Source of the DNA: Nipponacmea schrenckii
Lineage: Eukaryota > Mollusca > Gastropoda > Lottiidae
Length of the DNA stretch: 64,000 nt
NCBI GenBank assembly: GCA_030562195.1
Contig: JAUJPP010000003.1
Location: 27,435,398 to 27,499,397 of the forward strand
Direction of reading: 5' to 3'
How positions within the stretch are numbered: position 1 is the first letter of the stretch; every line of letters begins with the position of its first letter. Of this stretch, positions 44,600 through 56,597 are shown one piece after another. Below the pieces are notes generated by a model that was given only the letters and a program-made list of their open reading frames with translations, made no database searches and was not told where the DNA came from. The position numbers and the translations under genes were made by a program.

Positions 44600-44790
44600 G
44601 TTTACAGGCTAGGGGCAGTAACGCATACTAAATATTTTTCGATTTCGATGATTTCCCAATAGTATTCATCCTTGCGTGGTCATTAACACTCATATCAAGT
44701 TCCATCAAAATTCGTGAAGAATTGCGCCTTCTAGAGTACCTACGAGCAATTGTGGACATACGGGCGGGCCGATTGCACAAGGACAAGTGC
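44600..44790. repeat. Fragment of the 160-bp interspersed repeat
   Basis: Shows ggggcagtaac, atcaagttccatcaaaattc, gaattgcgccttctagagt and gacatacgggcgggcc, matching the repeat at 7191-7570 / 11019-11165 in order. Confidence 0.6.
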
Positions 44791-45094
44791 AAGTTTCAGT
44801 ATATAGAGAGGACATAGATTCCTTTGATGGAAACAAGGGTGGAGATGTTACCTAGTAATAAAGAACTGCAAGAAATAAGAGTTCAAACTTCTGGTAACTA
44901 TTCAAGCTATCTGAATTTTCACCACAACTCGTCATGACTGCAGTATTCACAGCATAGAACTGAATACTTAATATCTTCAAGAAATATAATTATGTGATGC
45001 GTAGAATTATGATGGTCAAATTTATAATTTTCTTGGTGTAAGTAGCGATTGAAACGAATTGTACGTTGAATTTTTTTTTATCCATAGTAAAGTC

Positions 45095-45345
45095 CCTTTG
45101 GATAAATGTGAGACAGGACCTTGTCATTGTGTATTGGATCTAATTCTGACTCATGTAAAATAAAGAGTCAATGTTTGTCTCTATGAACTGATTGTTAGAC
45201 TGGACCGTGTCCTTGTGTATTAGACCTAATTCTGACCCATGTAAAATAAAGAGTCTATGTTTGTCTCTATGGGCTGAGTGTTAGACAGGACCGTGTCCTT
45301 GTGTATTAAACCTAATTCTGACCTATGTAAATAAAGAGTTTATAT
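45095..45345. repeat. 86-bp tandem repeat, about 2.8 copies
   Basis: Each copy has gacaggaccgtgtccttgtg, ctaattctgacccatgtaaa and ataaagagtc. Confidence 0.9.
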
Positions 45346-45945
45346 TATAATTGAAACTTAATTAGCCAGAGATGAAGGGACCAGGAACAGGGACGATTCT
45401 TTATTTAATTCCATCTTACTAAATCATAAAAGATATATCTTAATCAGTTCGTTGTTGTCCTGTTTTCTTCAAAATAGATTTGGCCAATCATATTAGAATA
45501 ACGTTCCATATAGCTAAGGTTTCATTACACATACGGGTAACGTTTCATTACATATAGAAGTAAAGTGTCATTACACATAGGGGTAACCTTTCATTACACC
45601 TACAGGTAACGTTTCATTACAAATACAGCTTACATTTCATTACACCTACAGGTAACGTTCATTACACATACAGGTAACGTTTCATTACACATACAGGTAA
45701 CGTTTTATTACACATACAGGTAACGTTTCATTACACAGACATGTAACGTAACGTTCTCAGAGAGTCCATCATAGAGAGTCCGCTCGCAAATGAGAATAAG
45801 GCCAAGAAATTGAAATACAGCTTCACATCTTTTGATGAAGTAATCAAACAAGGTGCCTAAGAATTGAGTTTATTATATTCAAGATTTCTACTTCTACATT
45901 ATATTTCTTTGTTGCTATATTACATTGATAATTCATTAAAACATT
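45345..45945. repeat. Element with internal 22-23-bp array, copy A (about 11 units)
   Basis: Left flank with acttaattagcc, agggaccaggaacaggga and aatagatttggcc. The centre is gtttcattacacatacaggt units with aac/aag. The right flank has cagcttcacatc, ttgatgaagtaatcaaac and ttctacttctacattatatt. All three parts recur at 54660-56040 with many more units. Confidence 0.85.
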
Positions 45946-46082
45946 TATAACCAACGAGTTTACTTGATTGTTCTCCTGAACAAAAATACCTTTAATCATC
46001 TCATAGTACCTAGTTAAGCTTTACAAATAGTGTAAGTCAATGTACGATCTACATTTTGAGATATTTACATTGTTCTCTTTAA

Positions 46083-46405
46083 AGGGAAACTGTGTCTTAG
46101 AATTTAAATATCTTAAACTTGGCCAATTAGAGCATATATTCATCAGTAAACATACCTGCTGCCATAAATAACATAAAAAATAATTAAATATCGACAAAGC
46201 TTAACATAAAACATCCATAAAGATGCAATTGATTATTGAAATACGCTTGATAAATTGATTAAGCATTTTTCAAAAAATGACTAAGTTTTGTCAGTCTGTT
46301 ACTGTTCTGTTACTTTATGACACCAGGTAAGTTCACTGATGAATATTAACTCATATTGATCATTCTTGAGAACTAAAATTGTTCATGCTAAGACGCAGTA
46401 TCCCT
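46083..46405 (+). mobile_element. MITE-B copy 2, complete
   Basis: A 323-bp non-coding element with ends agggaaactgtgtcttag and, inverted, ctaagacgcagtatccct. A clean ttaa duplication is at 46079-46082 and 46406-46409. A truncated copy lies at 26826-27031. The outer agggA/Tccct bases resemble those of MITE-A. Confidence 0.88.
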
Positions 46406-46409
46406 TTAA

Positions 46410-46925
46410 TTAATAAAGGTTGAAATTATTTGGGCAATTTGAAATAGATTTAAATAAAAATTTGACCTACTGAAAATTCACCCTCAAAAATAATTAAGTC
46501 AATATAAAAATCAATGGTGCATTTCATTGACAAAGATGAAAGAACGATAAGCATGGTGATACGAAGTGGATCAAAATACAAACTTTATACAATACATAAC
46601 ACATTTAATTCAAAAAATTTAAAGGTGCCCCTTCCCCTATTTTCGTCTATTCATAAATATATTCCATAATTGGGCGGCTAATAGTTATACATGTATCAAT
46701 CGAAAGAAAAAGATATTTTGATGATCGGGAAAAATACCAGTCTGGCTCACAAGTTCCTAATTAAGTCATATTTAATTAATTACGAAGGAAATTGTCTACA
46801 AAGTCTAAATTTAGCGTTTCAATTTCATTGCATTACCATACGGTTTGAATACGTGGAATATTTATTAGAAATACTTATTAAACAAGGCGAGAAGCCATCT
46901 TTTACAACGAATATCAAGTCATTAT
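46410..46925. other. No feature seen
   Basis: AT-rich; a 78-codon open frame at 46691-46927 (plus) has no recognisable motif. Confidence 0.4.
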
Positions 46926-46944
46926 AAATATATCATTTACTTTA

Positions 46945-47120
46945 CTAGACCCGGTCACAGATAACTCAAATAAGTACTTTGCTAACTCAAGTTAGTACTT
47001 TGCTTACTCAAATAAGTACTTTGCTAATTCAAGTTAGTTTGCTAACTAGCACGAGTCAGCACCTTGCTCGGGATCAAATCAGTATTTTGATAGATCGAAG
47101 CAATACCTTGCTCGAATGAG
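46945..47120. repeat. Degenerate direct repeats, about 30 bp
   Basis: Repeated actttgctaactcaagttagt-like units that lose similarity rightwards. Confidence 0.65.
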
Positions 47121-47435
47121 TCAGTACTTGATTAGCCCAAAATCAATATTACATTCATTGGCCGACAAGAGAACGTTTAACATTGTGATACAAAATGGAT
47201 AAAAACACACGTTGTACAACAAGTTACACATTCACATAAAACTTAACAACAAATAGTCAGTCAATTTGTTACATTTATTTAATTTAATATACACGGTTAG
47301 GACTTGTTAACCAAAGACAACACTTTGCTAGATCAACATTATCTAAAATATGCTTTTACATGTACTAGTATATAGATTCTTTCACTTGTGAAAAAGTATT
47401 ACAAACAAGTTCTTGAGCCTATACAGTGGCGGAGC

Positions 47436-47486
47436 CACAGGGGGGGTCAGGAGGGGGGGGGCAGCCGCCCCCCCCCCCTCGCAGCG
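47436..47486. other. G-run/C-run hairpin inside the hAT left end
   Basis: A run of G's broken by tcagga, then cagccg, then about a dozen C's. The G and C runs can pair into a stable stem. The same end motif recurs only weakly at the right end (cccccctggga). Confidence 0.7.
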
Positions 47487-48454
47487 CCAAAGGCTAGTTT
47501 TTCGGGCAAGGCATTTAAAAAAAAAACAAATTTTAACGGCCCAATTTTTTTTTTTTTTTTGGAATTTAAAAATGAAATCATATCTTTGCCCGAATATCCT
47601 ATATTACTATAACTGTATTTTTTTAAATTGATAGCCCAATTTTATTCTCCTATAATAATATTTCATAATTCATATTATTTAAGGATCGAAATCACTGCCC
47701 GAATGTCATTGCTATGATTATATTTTACATATTTCAAAAATTGAAATCGCAGCCCAAAAGTAGAGTTTAGAACTTTTTTTTTACACAACCAAAAAAAGAC
47801 AATTCGGGCACATATTTCAATTTTTTCAATAAATATTGTATGACATACAATATTTGTTAAAAACAATGGAAATCAGTGCCCGAATTGCCTTAAATTAAGA
47901 CAATTCGGTAAGGTTTCACCTAAAAAGTTAACAAGTTCCTTGGCTTACTTCCCTTGGAAAATAGATCATTTATTAATCAAATAAATCAATAAAAATTCCA
48001 CCAATAAGAAAATGTAAAATAAATAAGTTTAATAAGGTTTCAACTAACAACACACGAGTTCCCTGGCTTACTTCCCTTGGAAAATAGATCATTTTAATCA
48101 CTTTGGGTTTTTTTGTGTAAAAAAAAGTTCTATACTATTATTCCACCAATAAAAAAATGTAAAATAAATAAGTTTGATAAGGTTTCAACTAAAAACAGAT
48201 GAGTTCCCTAGCTTACTTCCCTTGGAAAAAAGATCATAATTATCATTATAATCACATAACATTGCGTGTCCTCTAGCTGTGATCATTTCAGAGTGAAATT
48301 TCGTTAGAATAACACCTGTTCTATCTTCCATCGATCATCGATAAACACGCACTAAAAATTGTTCAAAAATATTTTTGTCTTTTGTCAAGAATTGTTTGGC
48401 CTGGTTATAACTTGCACTGTTGCAATTTAGCAAATTGACACAGAAATCAAAACA

Positions 48455-51154
48455 ATGTCTTCTACACGTAAACGATTGTATCGACAACGGGTTGCATGCG
48501 GCAAGGAACTTGATTCCGATTATAAAGAAAGTCACGTAAAACGCTTACACTTGGGGGATACTATTACTTTTACACCAGTTCAACAAATAACTGATAAATC
48601 TCAGCCACAATTAAGTAGTTTTTTCGGGAAAACACATACTAGCACATCTTCAGAAAGTAATCAGAATGTAAGTGAAGTAATTAGTAGCGAGCACAGTGAA
48701 GTGGAAACACATCTAATTGATGATTGTGACCCTTCTTCCCAATCAGCTAATGTATCCGGAGGCACAGTCCGTGAATGTTGCGATAAAACAACATGTTCCA
48801 ACACACCTGATATAAGTGGAACTGAAATTCCGGAAAGTCCACAAGAATGTTCATCTGTTTTTGAGAAATTAATTGATTTGACATGTAAATATCCATCAGA
48901 TCCTTGGCTCTTCAAGGATTCCAAAATCACTGATTCATTGGTGCGAGCAATAATAGAAATAGGTGCTTGTCAACCAGGATTTCATGATGACTTCGATGAT
49001 TTCCAAATCGACAAAGATGGGAGACGTTTTCATGTGGAATGGTATCAGAAGACAATGGAAAACAGAACAAAATCCCATAGACAATGGCTTTGTTACTCTC
49101 CAGAAACACATAAAATGTACTGTCTGTCTTGTTGGCTCTTTGCAGAAAAAAATAAATTTTCATTTGAACGCACATTCGCAGATCCAAATGCTGGATGTTC
49201 TAATTTTAAAAAAGGGATTGAGAAAATTCGAAGTCACGAGGATTCTGAAATTCACAAAAGTTCTATGAGAGTTTTAATTGTCACAAAGTTTCGATTGCGG
49301 AGTGACCAGACAGTCTATCAAAATTTGATGAAAGCCAAATATGCCGCGATCGAACGAAATCGACAAGTTATGAAGCGTCTGGTAGATGCGATACTTTTTC
49401 TGTGAAAACAGGGTCTTGCATTCAGGGGTCACAGAGAACATGCAGGATTAAGTCAAGATTGTAACGAGGGCAATTTTCTCGAACTTGTTAAATTCATTTC
49501 AAAATATGATCAAATTCTAGCCGACCATCTGATAAATGCTAAAAGGAATGAAACTTATTTAAGTCATCACATACATAATGACATCATTGAATCCATTACC
49601 AATGAAGTTCTTCGGGGAATTCTATTTGAAGTTCGTTATGCTAGATATTATGCTATTATTCTAGATTCAACTATAGATATCAGTAGAATTGATCAATGCT
49701 CGTTTTCGCTCCGTTACGTTACCAAGTCGGGAGATATCGTTGAGCGGTTCATCATGTTCGACGAATTGGGTGGTGCAAGTGCCGAAGATTTCAAGAACTT
49801 ATTAGATAAGATGCTCGAAAAATGTTCTTTAAAATTTTCGGAATGTAGAGGTCAGGCATATGATGGTGCTTCCACTATGTCAGGTGATATTTCTGGGCTC
49901 CAACGACGAGTCAAAATTGAAGAGCCTACCGCAATTTATGTTCACTGTTGTGCCCACAACTTGAATCTTGTAATAGGTGACTCGGCATCTTCGTCTTGTG
50001 TACAAGCTAAACTTTTCTTTGGCACTCTAGAAAATATCTACAGTTTTATGACAAGTTCTTTTCCAAGACTGAAACTGTTAGATTCCGAAATTAAGCTACT
50101 GGATATAGCAACTTTGAAATTGAAAAGGCACTGTGACACACGTTGGCATAGCCACAAAGACTCAGTGAAAGCTGTGATAAGCTGCATTCCAGCTCTCGTG
50201 AAAGCTCTTGAACAAATTGCTAGTGGTGCATTACGAAATACAACACCGAAGGCACTTGCTGATGGTAATGGTATTCTGGCAACAATTACTAAGTTTGAAT
50301 TTATTGTATTATTAGTTGTTTTGGATAAGATATTAGCATGCACAAATATACTCTCATGTTATTTACAAGAGTCCGATATTGATATTATGACTGCATCTTC
50401 ACTTGTTCAGTCCACTCGATTGCAATTAGTCGAATTACGATCAGACGACGTTTTCAATGATGTTGAAACTGAAGCAAGAGATATCGCATCAATGTGTGAA
50501 GTCGCTCCGGTGTATAAAGAGTCCCGAAACCGAAAAGTAAAGTTAATGCCAGGTGAACGAGCAAGGGATGACGCCGCTGGTGATGGTCGTACCAGATTTC
50601 TTCGAGATACCTATTATGTTATCGTAGATACTTTGACATTTCAGATGAATGAACGATTCTCAGATTTTACTGAAATTGCTAATACATTTTCTGCCTTAGA
50701 TCCTAAATATTTCTCAGATAAAAACAGTGAAACGAAATTGATTGAACTTGGAAAGTTTTATAGTAAAGATGTCAATACTGCCGAACTAATAGATGAATAT
50801 AGACATTTTAAAATAGTTTTAGAAGATATATTTACACCCCCTTCATCGGTACTTCTAAAAGTCAAAGATGTTTTACCCTTCATTATACAAAATACTATGG
50901 ATACTGCATTTCCCAATTTGACGATTTTGTATAAAATATTTTTGACAATCCCTGTATCCAGTGCTGCCAGTGAGAGAAGCTTTAGTAGATTGAAACTAAT
51001 AAAAAATTATCTGAGATCAACAATGGCTGAAGACAGGCTCTCAAATTTATCTTTGATAAATATAGAAAGGAATTTTGCCAAAGATGTTGATTTCGACAAA
51101 GTCATTCAGACGTTTTCAACGATGAAAAAAAGGAGAAAAGCTATGTATGACTAA
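48455..51154 (+). pseudogene. hAT transposase (TTF zinc finger, DUF4371, hAT dimerisation), one in-frame stop
   Basis: A single frame of 899 codons plus stop, interrupted only by TGA at 49403-49405 (codon 317). N-terminus MSSTRKRLYRQRVA; TTF-type zinc finger about residues 190-270 (FHVEWYQKT, WLCYSPETHKMYCLSCWLFA, SHEDSEIHKSS); then RGHREHAGLS and a DUF4371-like part; catalytic region with IILDSTIDISRIDQCSFSLR and QAYDGASTMSGDISGLQ; HCCAHNLNLVIGD; C-terminal dimerisation block SSAASERSFSRLKLIKNYLR. The layout matches ZMYM1-like hAT transposases. Activity depends on whether the stop is real or is read through; sequencing error is possible. Confidence 0.9.
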
Positions 51155-51884
51155 AGTTGATATCTATGATAATTGAAATTTAAAAAAAAAATCGAAATGA
51201 TAAAATCCATACAAACATAACATATCCATTAGCCGAAAATCTCATTCAAAATCGGGTGAAAACAGTACATCCCGTAAATTAAACTGAATACTTATAGATC
51301 TCCTAAGGGGGTAGTATCATGTGTTCTAGAAAGAGTGAAAATACTCTGCCAATAACAATAGTGTTTCTCTCGAAGAAAACTCTCATAACTAAGTTCGAAA
51401 TTCGGGCAACCTCAGAAATCTCGCCCCCCTGGGACGTAAACCTAGCTCCGCCACTGAGCCTATACCTTGACTTCAAAAGTTAACTTTGTCGTATCACGGA
51501 AGTTTGTTACTACGATTATTACGTATGTCGACTTTGGTCGAAAACGTATTGTAATCGTTCGGATTATTTTTTATTATTTTTATTTTTGCGATTCTCGGAT
51601 GAGTTTGCAGACAAACTGGTAAAAGGTACACAAATTCTAAATCTGCAGATGGTCTAAGAATGATTTGTATTATCAAATAAAACAAAACCGGAAGTTCTAT
51701 CTCTGATCGGAAGTGAGAAGTTGAATTTTTTTTTTTGCTTTTTTTTTTCAGTTCGATTTCGACCGGATTTTCAGATTTGAAAACTTCAATGTATTTGTCA
51801 ACTAATAATTATAGGTTTTATGCAATTCAGTTAAATCTTTTACCAACGATTTGCAATTCAAGGGTCAAGGGTCATCGGCAAGGA

Positions 51885-53345
51885 GAGAAACCAAATAATT
51901 ATTTCCTAAACTTAGAGAAACAAAATTATACTAATAAGTTAATAAACGCCTTGATGGTTATACTGCCGAATTTTTCAAAATCTTCTTCGTTGATATAGGT
52001 AATATTTTGCTGAAGTCCATTAACCATAGTTTTCAGATAGGTATGGTAAGTAAAAACATGAGACAAGGTGTTATCACATGCATACCTTAATTAGAAAAAA
52101 ATCGTCTTTTATTAAAGAATTGGAGAGCGATCTCTGTGTTAAGTGTGCCATAAAAAATTGTTTCAGCGTGTTTTGCTGAAAGAATAAAATCTGTTTTGAC
52201 TAAACTTATTTCCTGTGATCAAACCGGTTTTATTCCCGGAAGATATATTGGTGAGAATACAAGACTGATTTATGATATCCTTTTCGAGACAAAAAAATAA
52301 ATTACCTGGTTAACTCTTAATCATAGATTTCGAAAAATGTTTCGATTCGTTCTATTGGAAATTCATGTGCAAAACGCTAGATTTTTTAAACTTCGGTCCA
52401 TCTATTCAGAGTTGGGTTAAACTGTTCTATACAGGAATTTTTTCAAGTACGATTCAAAATGGCTATATTTCGGAACCTTTCATTCTCGAACGAGGTTGCA
52501 TGCAAGGTGACCCATTATCACCCTATCTGTTCTTACTATGTGCGGAGATAGTTTCACTATTGATTGAAAATAATAAATTGATAAAAGGGATTAAGATAAG
52601 GGGCGAAGAAAAAGTAATTTCCCAATATGCAGACGACACATCACTTATACTAGATGGATCAGAAGTTTCACTGTCAGAAACATTAAAAACACTCAATCTG
52701 TTCTATACCACTTTAGGATAAAAGGATGATATTGAGAAAACCAAAGCTGTCTGGATTTGCTCTAAACAAAATTCAAGTGAAAAAAATTGTAAACAACATA
52801 AAATTTCGTGGGAAAAGGTTGATTTTAAAATTCTGGGCATTATTTTTTATATTGATCTTGATAGCAAATTAGTAAGTCAAAAAATATTTTTCGAAATTGG
52901 TTAACTATCTATGATAGAATATGTGTAATTACCTTAAATGTATTTAAAAAAGGACCAGTTTTAACTTTTAATTCTATTTTGTAAATCAGTACAAATTCCT
53001 TTTATGGCTCTTCGATGTTTAAAAATGGAGGAAAATTTCGACGATTTAGCTGATTTTGGTGGTATTCCTATTAATAAACCTCATTAGAGAACGCCTGTAC
53101 CCTTTTACATGGTTTTCGGAAGAGTAATTAAAATCATGGTTTAGATTTAATAAGCAATCGGTGTTGAATATAACTAATAGTTTGCAAAATATACTGGAAA
53201 CACCCACTGAAAATAATGCTGCATGGCCCCCTTTACTGCAAGTATGTGGATGTTTGAGACTACTATCGGGTGGTTCATTTCAGTGCATAGCTGTAAGACG
53301 CCAGATGAGAGTCGGTAGAGTTTCGGACACAATAACAATATAAAA
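51885..53345 (+). mobile_element. L1/Tx1-like LINE reverse-transcriptase fragment
   Basis: Plus strand in broken frames: GEKPNNYFLNLEKQNYTNKL (linker before RT) near 51885; a LKNWRAISVL stretch near 52110; DQTGFIPGRYIGENTRLIYD near 52215-52280; FEKCFDSFYWKFMCKTLDFL; ERGCMQGDPLSPYLFLLCAE; then SQYADDTSLIL carrying the YADD catalytic motif at about 52625; and KTKAVWICSKQ further on. Stops and shifts make it inactive. It is the same clade as the fragment at 2680-7190, perhaps the same family. Confidence 0.8.
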
Positions 53346-53349
53346 CTAG

Positions 53350-54115
53350 AATTGCTTACAATTATGAACGTGTTTCGAGAGCCTTAAAATATTATGTAGG
53401 CTAAATTTGCAATGACCTACATCTAGACAATATATTGAATATCATTTGACCTAGTTTTCAAACTCATAAAATAATAAGGTCATACCTCCCGTAACGGTTA
53501 AAAATGGCGAAAAATATGAAAATTATCATTTTTTGCTGTATTTAAGTACACTTATCTCTGTGAATTTTTTAAGTAAGCCAAATAAAAAAATACCTACTCG
53601 TAGACAATATATTGAATATTATTTGACTTCATTTTCAAGGTCATAGATTAAGTGGGTCACACCTTCCGTAGCCGTTAAGGTGACCTAATTTTGAAAAAAT
53701 CGAAATTTAAATAATTCGAAATAAATTACGAAATTTAAAAATCGTCCTCCAAGAAAAGGTAGATAATGATCCAATGTATCTATGTGCTAAATTTCATCGA
53801 AATCGGTCCATCAATAGTGTCTGAATTTCGGATTTAAGAATTGTAACGAAAATTCAAAATGGCGGCCGATATGGCAGCTTGACCTAATTTTTTAGGTCAA
53901 ATCGATTACTATTGACAAGTTATTTATAAAACAGTTTTCACTTTTCACCTAGCTGTTATAGGCCAGAAGTTACGTAATTACGTCATTTGAGGCTAAATCG
54001 GAAGTGGAATTTTTTTTTTCAAAATTTTTCAAATATTATAATCATATTGCCTATCAACTGGTAAAGTTTCAGAATTTTACCATTTATATTAAACGAGAAA
54101 TCACGGTCTGAAATT
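53350..54115. other. Non-coding part of the inverted-repeat structure
   Basis: Holds acctcccgtaacggttaa- and atttcatcgaaatcggtcca-type phrases and two related blocks of about 190 bp (53395-53520 and 53585-53700). No coding signal. Confidence 0.45.
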
Positions 54116-54659
54116 TTTGCCGATGACCCTTGAATATTGAATTGCAAATCGTGGGTAAAAGATTTAACCGAATTGCAAAAAACCTAAAATTGTTAGTTGA
54201 CAAATACATTGAAGTTTTCAAATCTGAAAATCCGGTCGAAATCGAACTGAAAATAAACTTGCTGAAGCAAAAAAACCCCAACTGTTCTCACTTCCGGTCA
54301 GAGATAGAACTTCCGGTTTTGTTTTATTTGATAATAGAAATCATTCTCAAATCGACTGTAAATTTAGAATTTCTGTACATTTTACCAGTTTGTCTGCTAA
54401 CGATTACAATACGTTTTCGCCAAAGTCGAAATACGTAAAAAAAAAATCAGTCTAAGTGACCAATCTTAGACTCTTTTGTCATGTAAAGATTGTGTATAGT
54501 GTGTGGTTCGAATGGAAAATAGAATTTCAATAACGGTAGAGATAATATATTTAGTTAAATGTTAGTTGGTGCATACAAAAAATAGAATTATCTTTAAACA
54601 AATTTAACTCAATCTATTTAAGGTTTGAAATAATTCTATTCTCCTTAATTTGATAGCAT

Positions 54660-56040
54660 ACGGGTTATTATTATTGACACTTAATTAGCTACAGGGACCA
54701 GGAACAGAAACGATTATTTTTCAATTCAATCTTGCTAAATTATAAAATAAATCTAAATCAGATTGATGTTGTCGTATAGTCTACCAAATAGATTTGGCTT
54801 ATCATATTAGATCAACGTTTTATATAGGTATGGTTTCATTACACATACAAGTTAGGTTTCATTACACATCCAGATAACGTTTCATTACACATACAGGTAA
54901 GGTTTCATTACACATACAGGTAAGGTTTCATTACACATACAGATAAGGTTTTATTACACATTCAAGTAAGGTTTCATTACACATAAAAGGTAAGGTTTCA
55001 TTACACATAAAGGTAAGGTTTCATTACACATACAGGTAAGGTTTCATTACACATACAAGTTAGGTTTCATTACACATCCAGATAACGTTTCATTACACAT
55101 ACAGGTAAGGTTTCATTACACATACAGGTTAGGTTTCATTACACATACAGATAACGTTTCATTACACATACATGTAAGGTTCTATTACACATAAAGGTAA
55201 GGTTTCATTACACATAAAGGTAAGGTTTCATTACACATACAGGTAAGGTTGCATTACACATACAAGTTAGGTTTCATGACACATCCAGATAACGTTTCAT
55301 TACACATACAGGTAAGGTTTCATTACACATACAGATAAGGTTTTATTACACATTCAAGTAAGGTTTCATTACACATACAGGTAAGGTTTCATTACACATA
55401 CAGGTAAGGTTTCATTACACATACAGATAACGTTTCATTTCACATAAAGGTAAAGTTTCATTACACATAAAGGCAAGGTTTCATTACACATACAGGTAAG
55501 GTTTCATTACACATACAAGTTAGGTTTCATTCCACATACAGATAAGGTTTCATTACACATACATGTAAGGTTTCATTACACATAAAGGAAAGGTTTCATT
55601 ACACATACAGGTAAAGTTCATTACAAATACATGTAAGGTTTCATTACACATACAGGTAAGGTTTCATTACACATACAGGTAAGGTTTCATTATACATACA
55701 GGTAAGGTTTATTACACATACAAGTAAGGTTTCATTACACATACAGCTAACGTTTCAATACACATGCAGGTAAGGTTTCATTACACATACAGATAAGGTT
55801 TCATTACACATACAAGTAAGGTTTCATTACACATACAGGTAAGGTTTCATTACACATACAGGTAAGGTTTCATTACACATACAGGTAAGGTTTCATTACA
55901 CATACAGGCAAGGTTTCATTCAAAAACAGCTTCACATCTCTTGATGAAGTAATCAAACTAAAAAAATTGAGTTATATTCAAGCATTTCTACTTCTACATT
56001 ATATTTCTTTATAACAACATTAAATTGATAATTCATTAGA
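54660..56040. repeat. Element with internal 22-23-bp array, copy B (about 48 units)
   Basis: Same left flank (acttaattagct, agggaccaggaacaga), same unit (aaggtttcattacacatacaggt) and same right flank (cagcttcacatctc, ttgatgaagtaatcaaac) as copy A, but the array is about 1.1 kb rather than 0.25 kb. No open frame seen. Confidence 0.88.
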
Positions 56041-56041
56041 A

Positions 56042-56597
56042 CCTTGGTTTTCAACCTGGGGGACGCGTCCAACTCGTGGGACGTTTGACGATTTTCAGTG
56101 GGACGCGAGCTAGTCCCAAGTCCTTAAGAAAATTTTTCTTTTTTTCACAGAAAATATTACAAAATCAAAATTACTTGTCTGGGGAATAAAGACACAGACT
56201 GTTTGCATGAAGCGGCCTCGAGATTCACTTTCCTGGAAAATTACCCGGATGTGGATGTGCATGATCACTGCATGTTAGTCACTAAATATTCAACATGACA
56301 TTCAGGTGTGTCTTTCGGAAACAGAACCTGGCATCACACATCTAGCCGATAAAAAGCAAGCCCAGCCTTCTAACTAGAGAACACGACATTTGAAAGTTGT
56401 TAACTTTGTTAAAATGAATTTGTTTTAAACTGCAAAAATATAACATTTATATTTCATTAATCTTTGTCAACGAGACAACTGTTGACTAATCGACTATTCG
56501 TATATTTCTGCTGTAGGTGAATTTGAAAACAGATAGGGACGCGTGTCCGAACCAAATCAAAATAAGGGACGCCACCCAAAAAGGTTGAAAAATCTGG
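56042..56597 (+). mobile_element. hAT remnant with inverted ends
   Basis: The left end ccttggttttcaacctgggg pairs with the inverted right end (aaggttgaaaaatctgg). hAT elements often end CAGTGGTTTTCAACC, so the left CAG is mutated. Inside, the plus strand keeps a transposase C-terminus, ETEPGITHLADKKQAQPSN then a stop at about 56313-56372. The rest of the transposase is gone. Confidence 0.7.

Larger units (their letters stand above)
47424..51456 (+). mobile_element. Near-intact hAT transposon, 4,033 bp
   Basis: The ends are inverted: CAGTGGCGGAGC at the left and GCTCCGCCACTG at the right. An 8-bp target duplication agcctata lies at 47416-47423 and 51457-51464, the hallmark of hAT insertions. 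Many copies of a gcccgaat motif (either strand) lie inside both ends. A G-run/C-run hairpin sits at 47440-47480. Three direct repeats of about 130 bp with cttacttcccttggaaaa lie at 47935-48240. It carries one transposase frame. Confidence 0.95.
51515..54440. mobile_element. Long-inverted-repeat structure enclosing a LINE fragment
   Basis: The left arm (51515-51880) and right arm (54118-54440, inverted) share tacgtat.tcgactttgg, aaacgtattgtaatcgtt, aataaaacaaaaccggaagt, cgatttcgaccggattttca and agggtcatcggcaa. Between them is an L1/Tx1-like reverse transcriptase fragment and a block with aaaatggcggccgatatgg. It may be a DNA element with long inverted repeats into which a LINE inserted, or an inverted duplication. 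No target duplication is certain. Confidence 0.65.
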
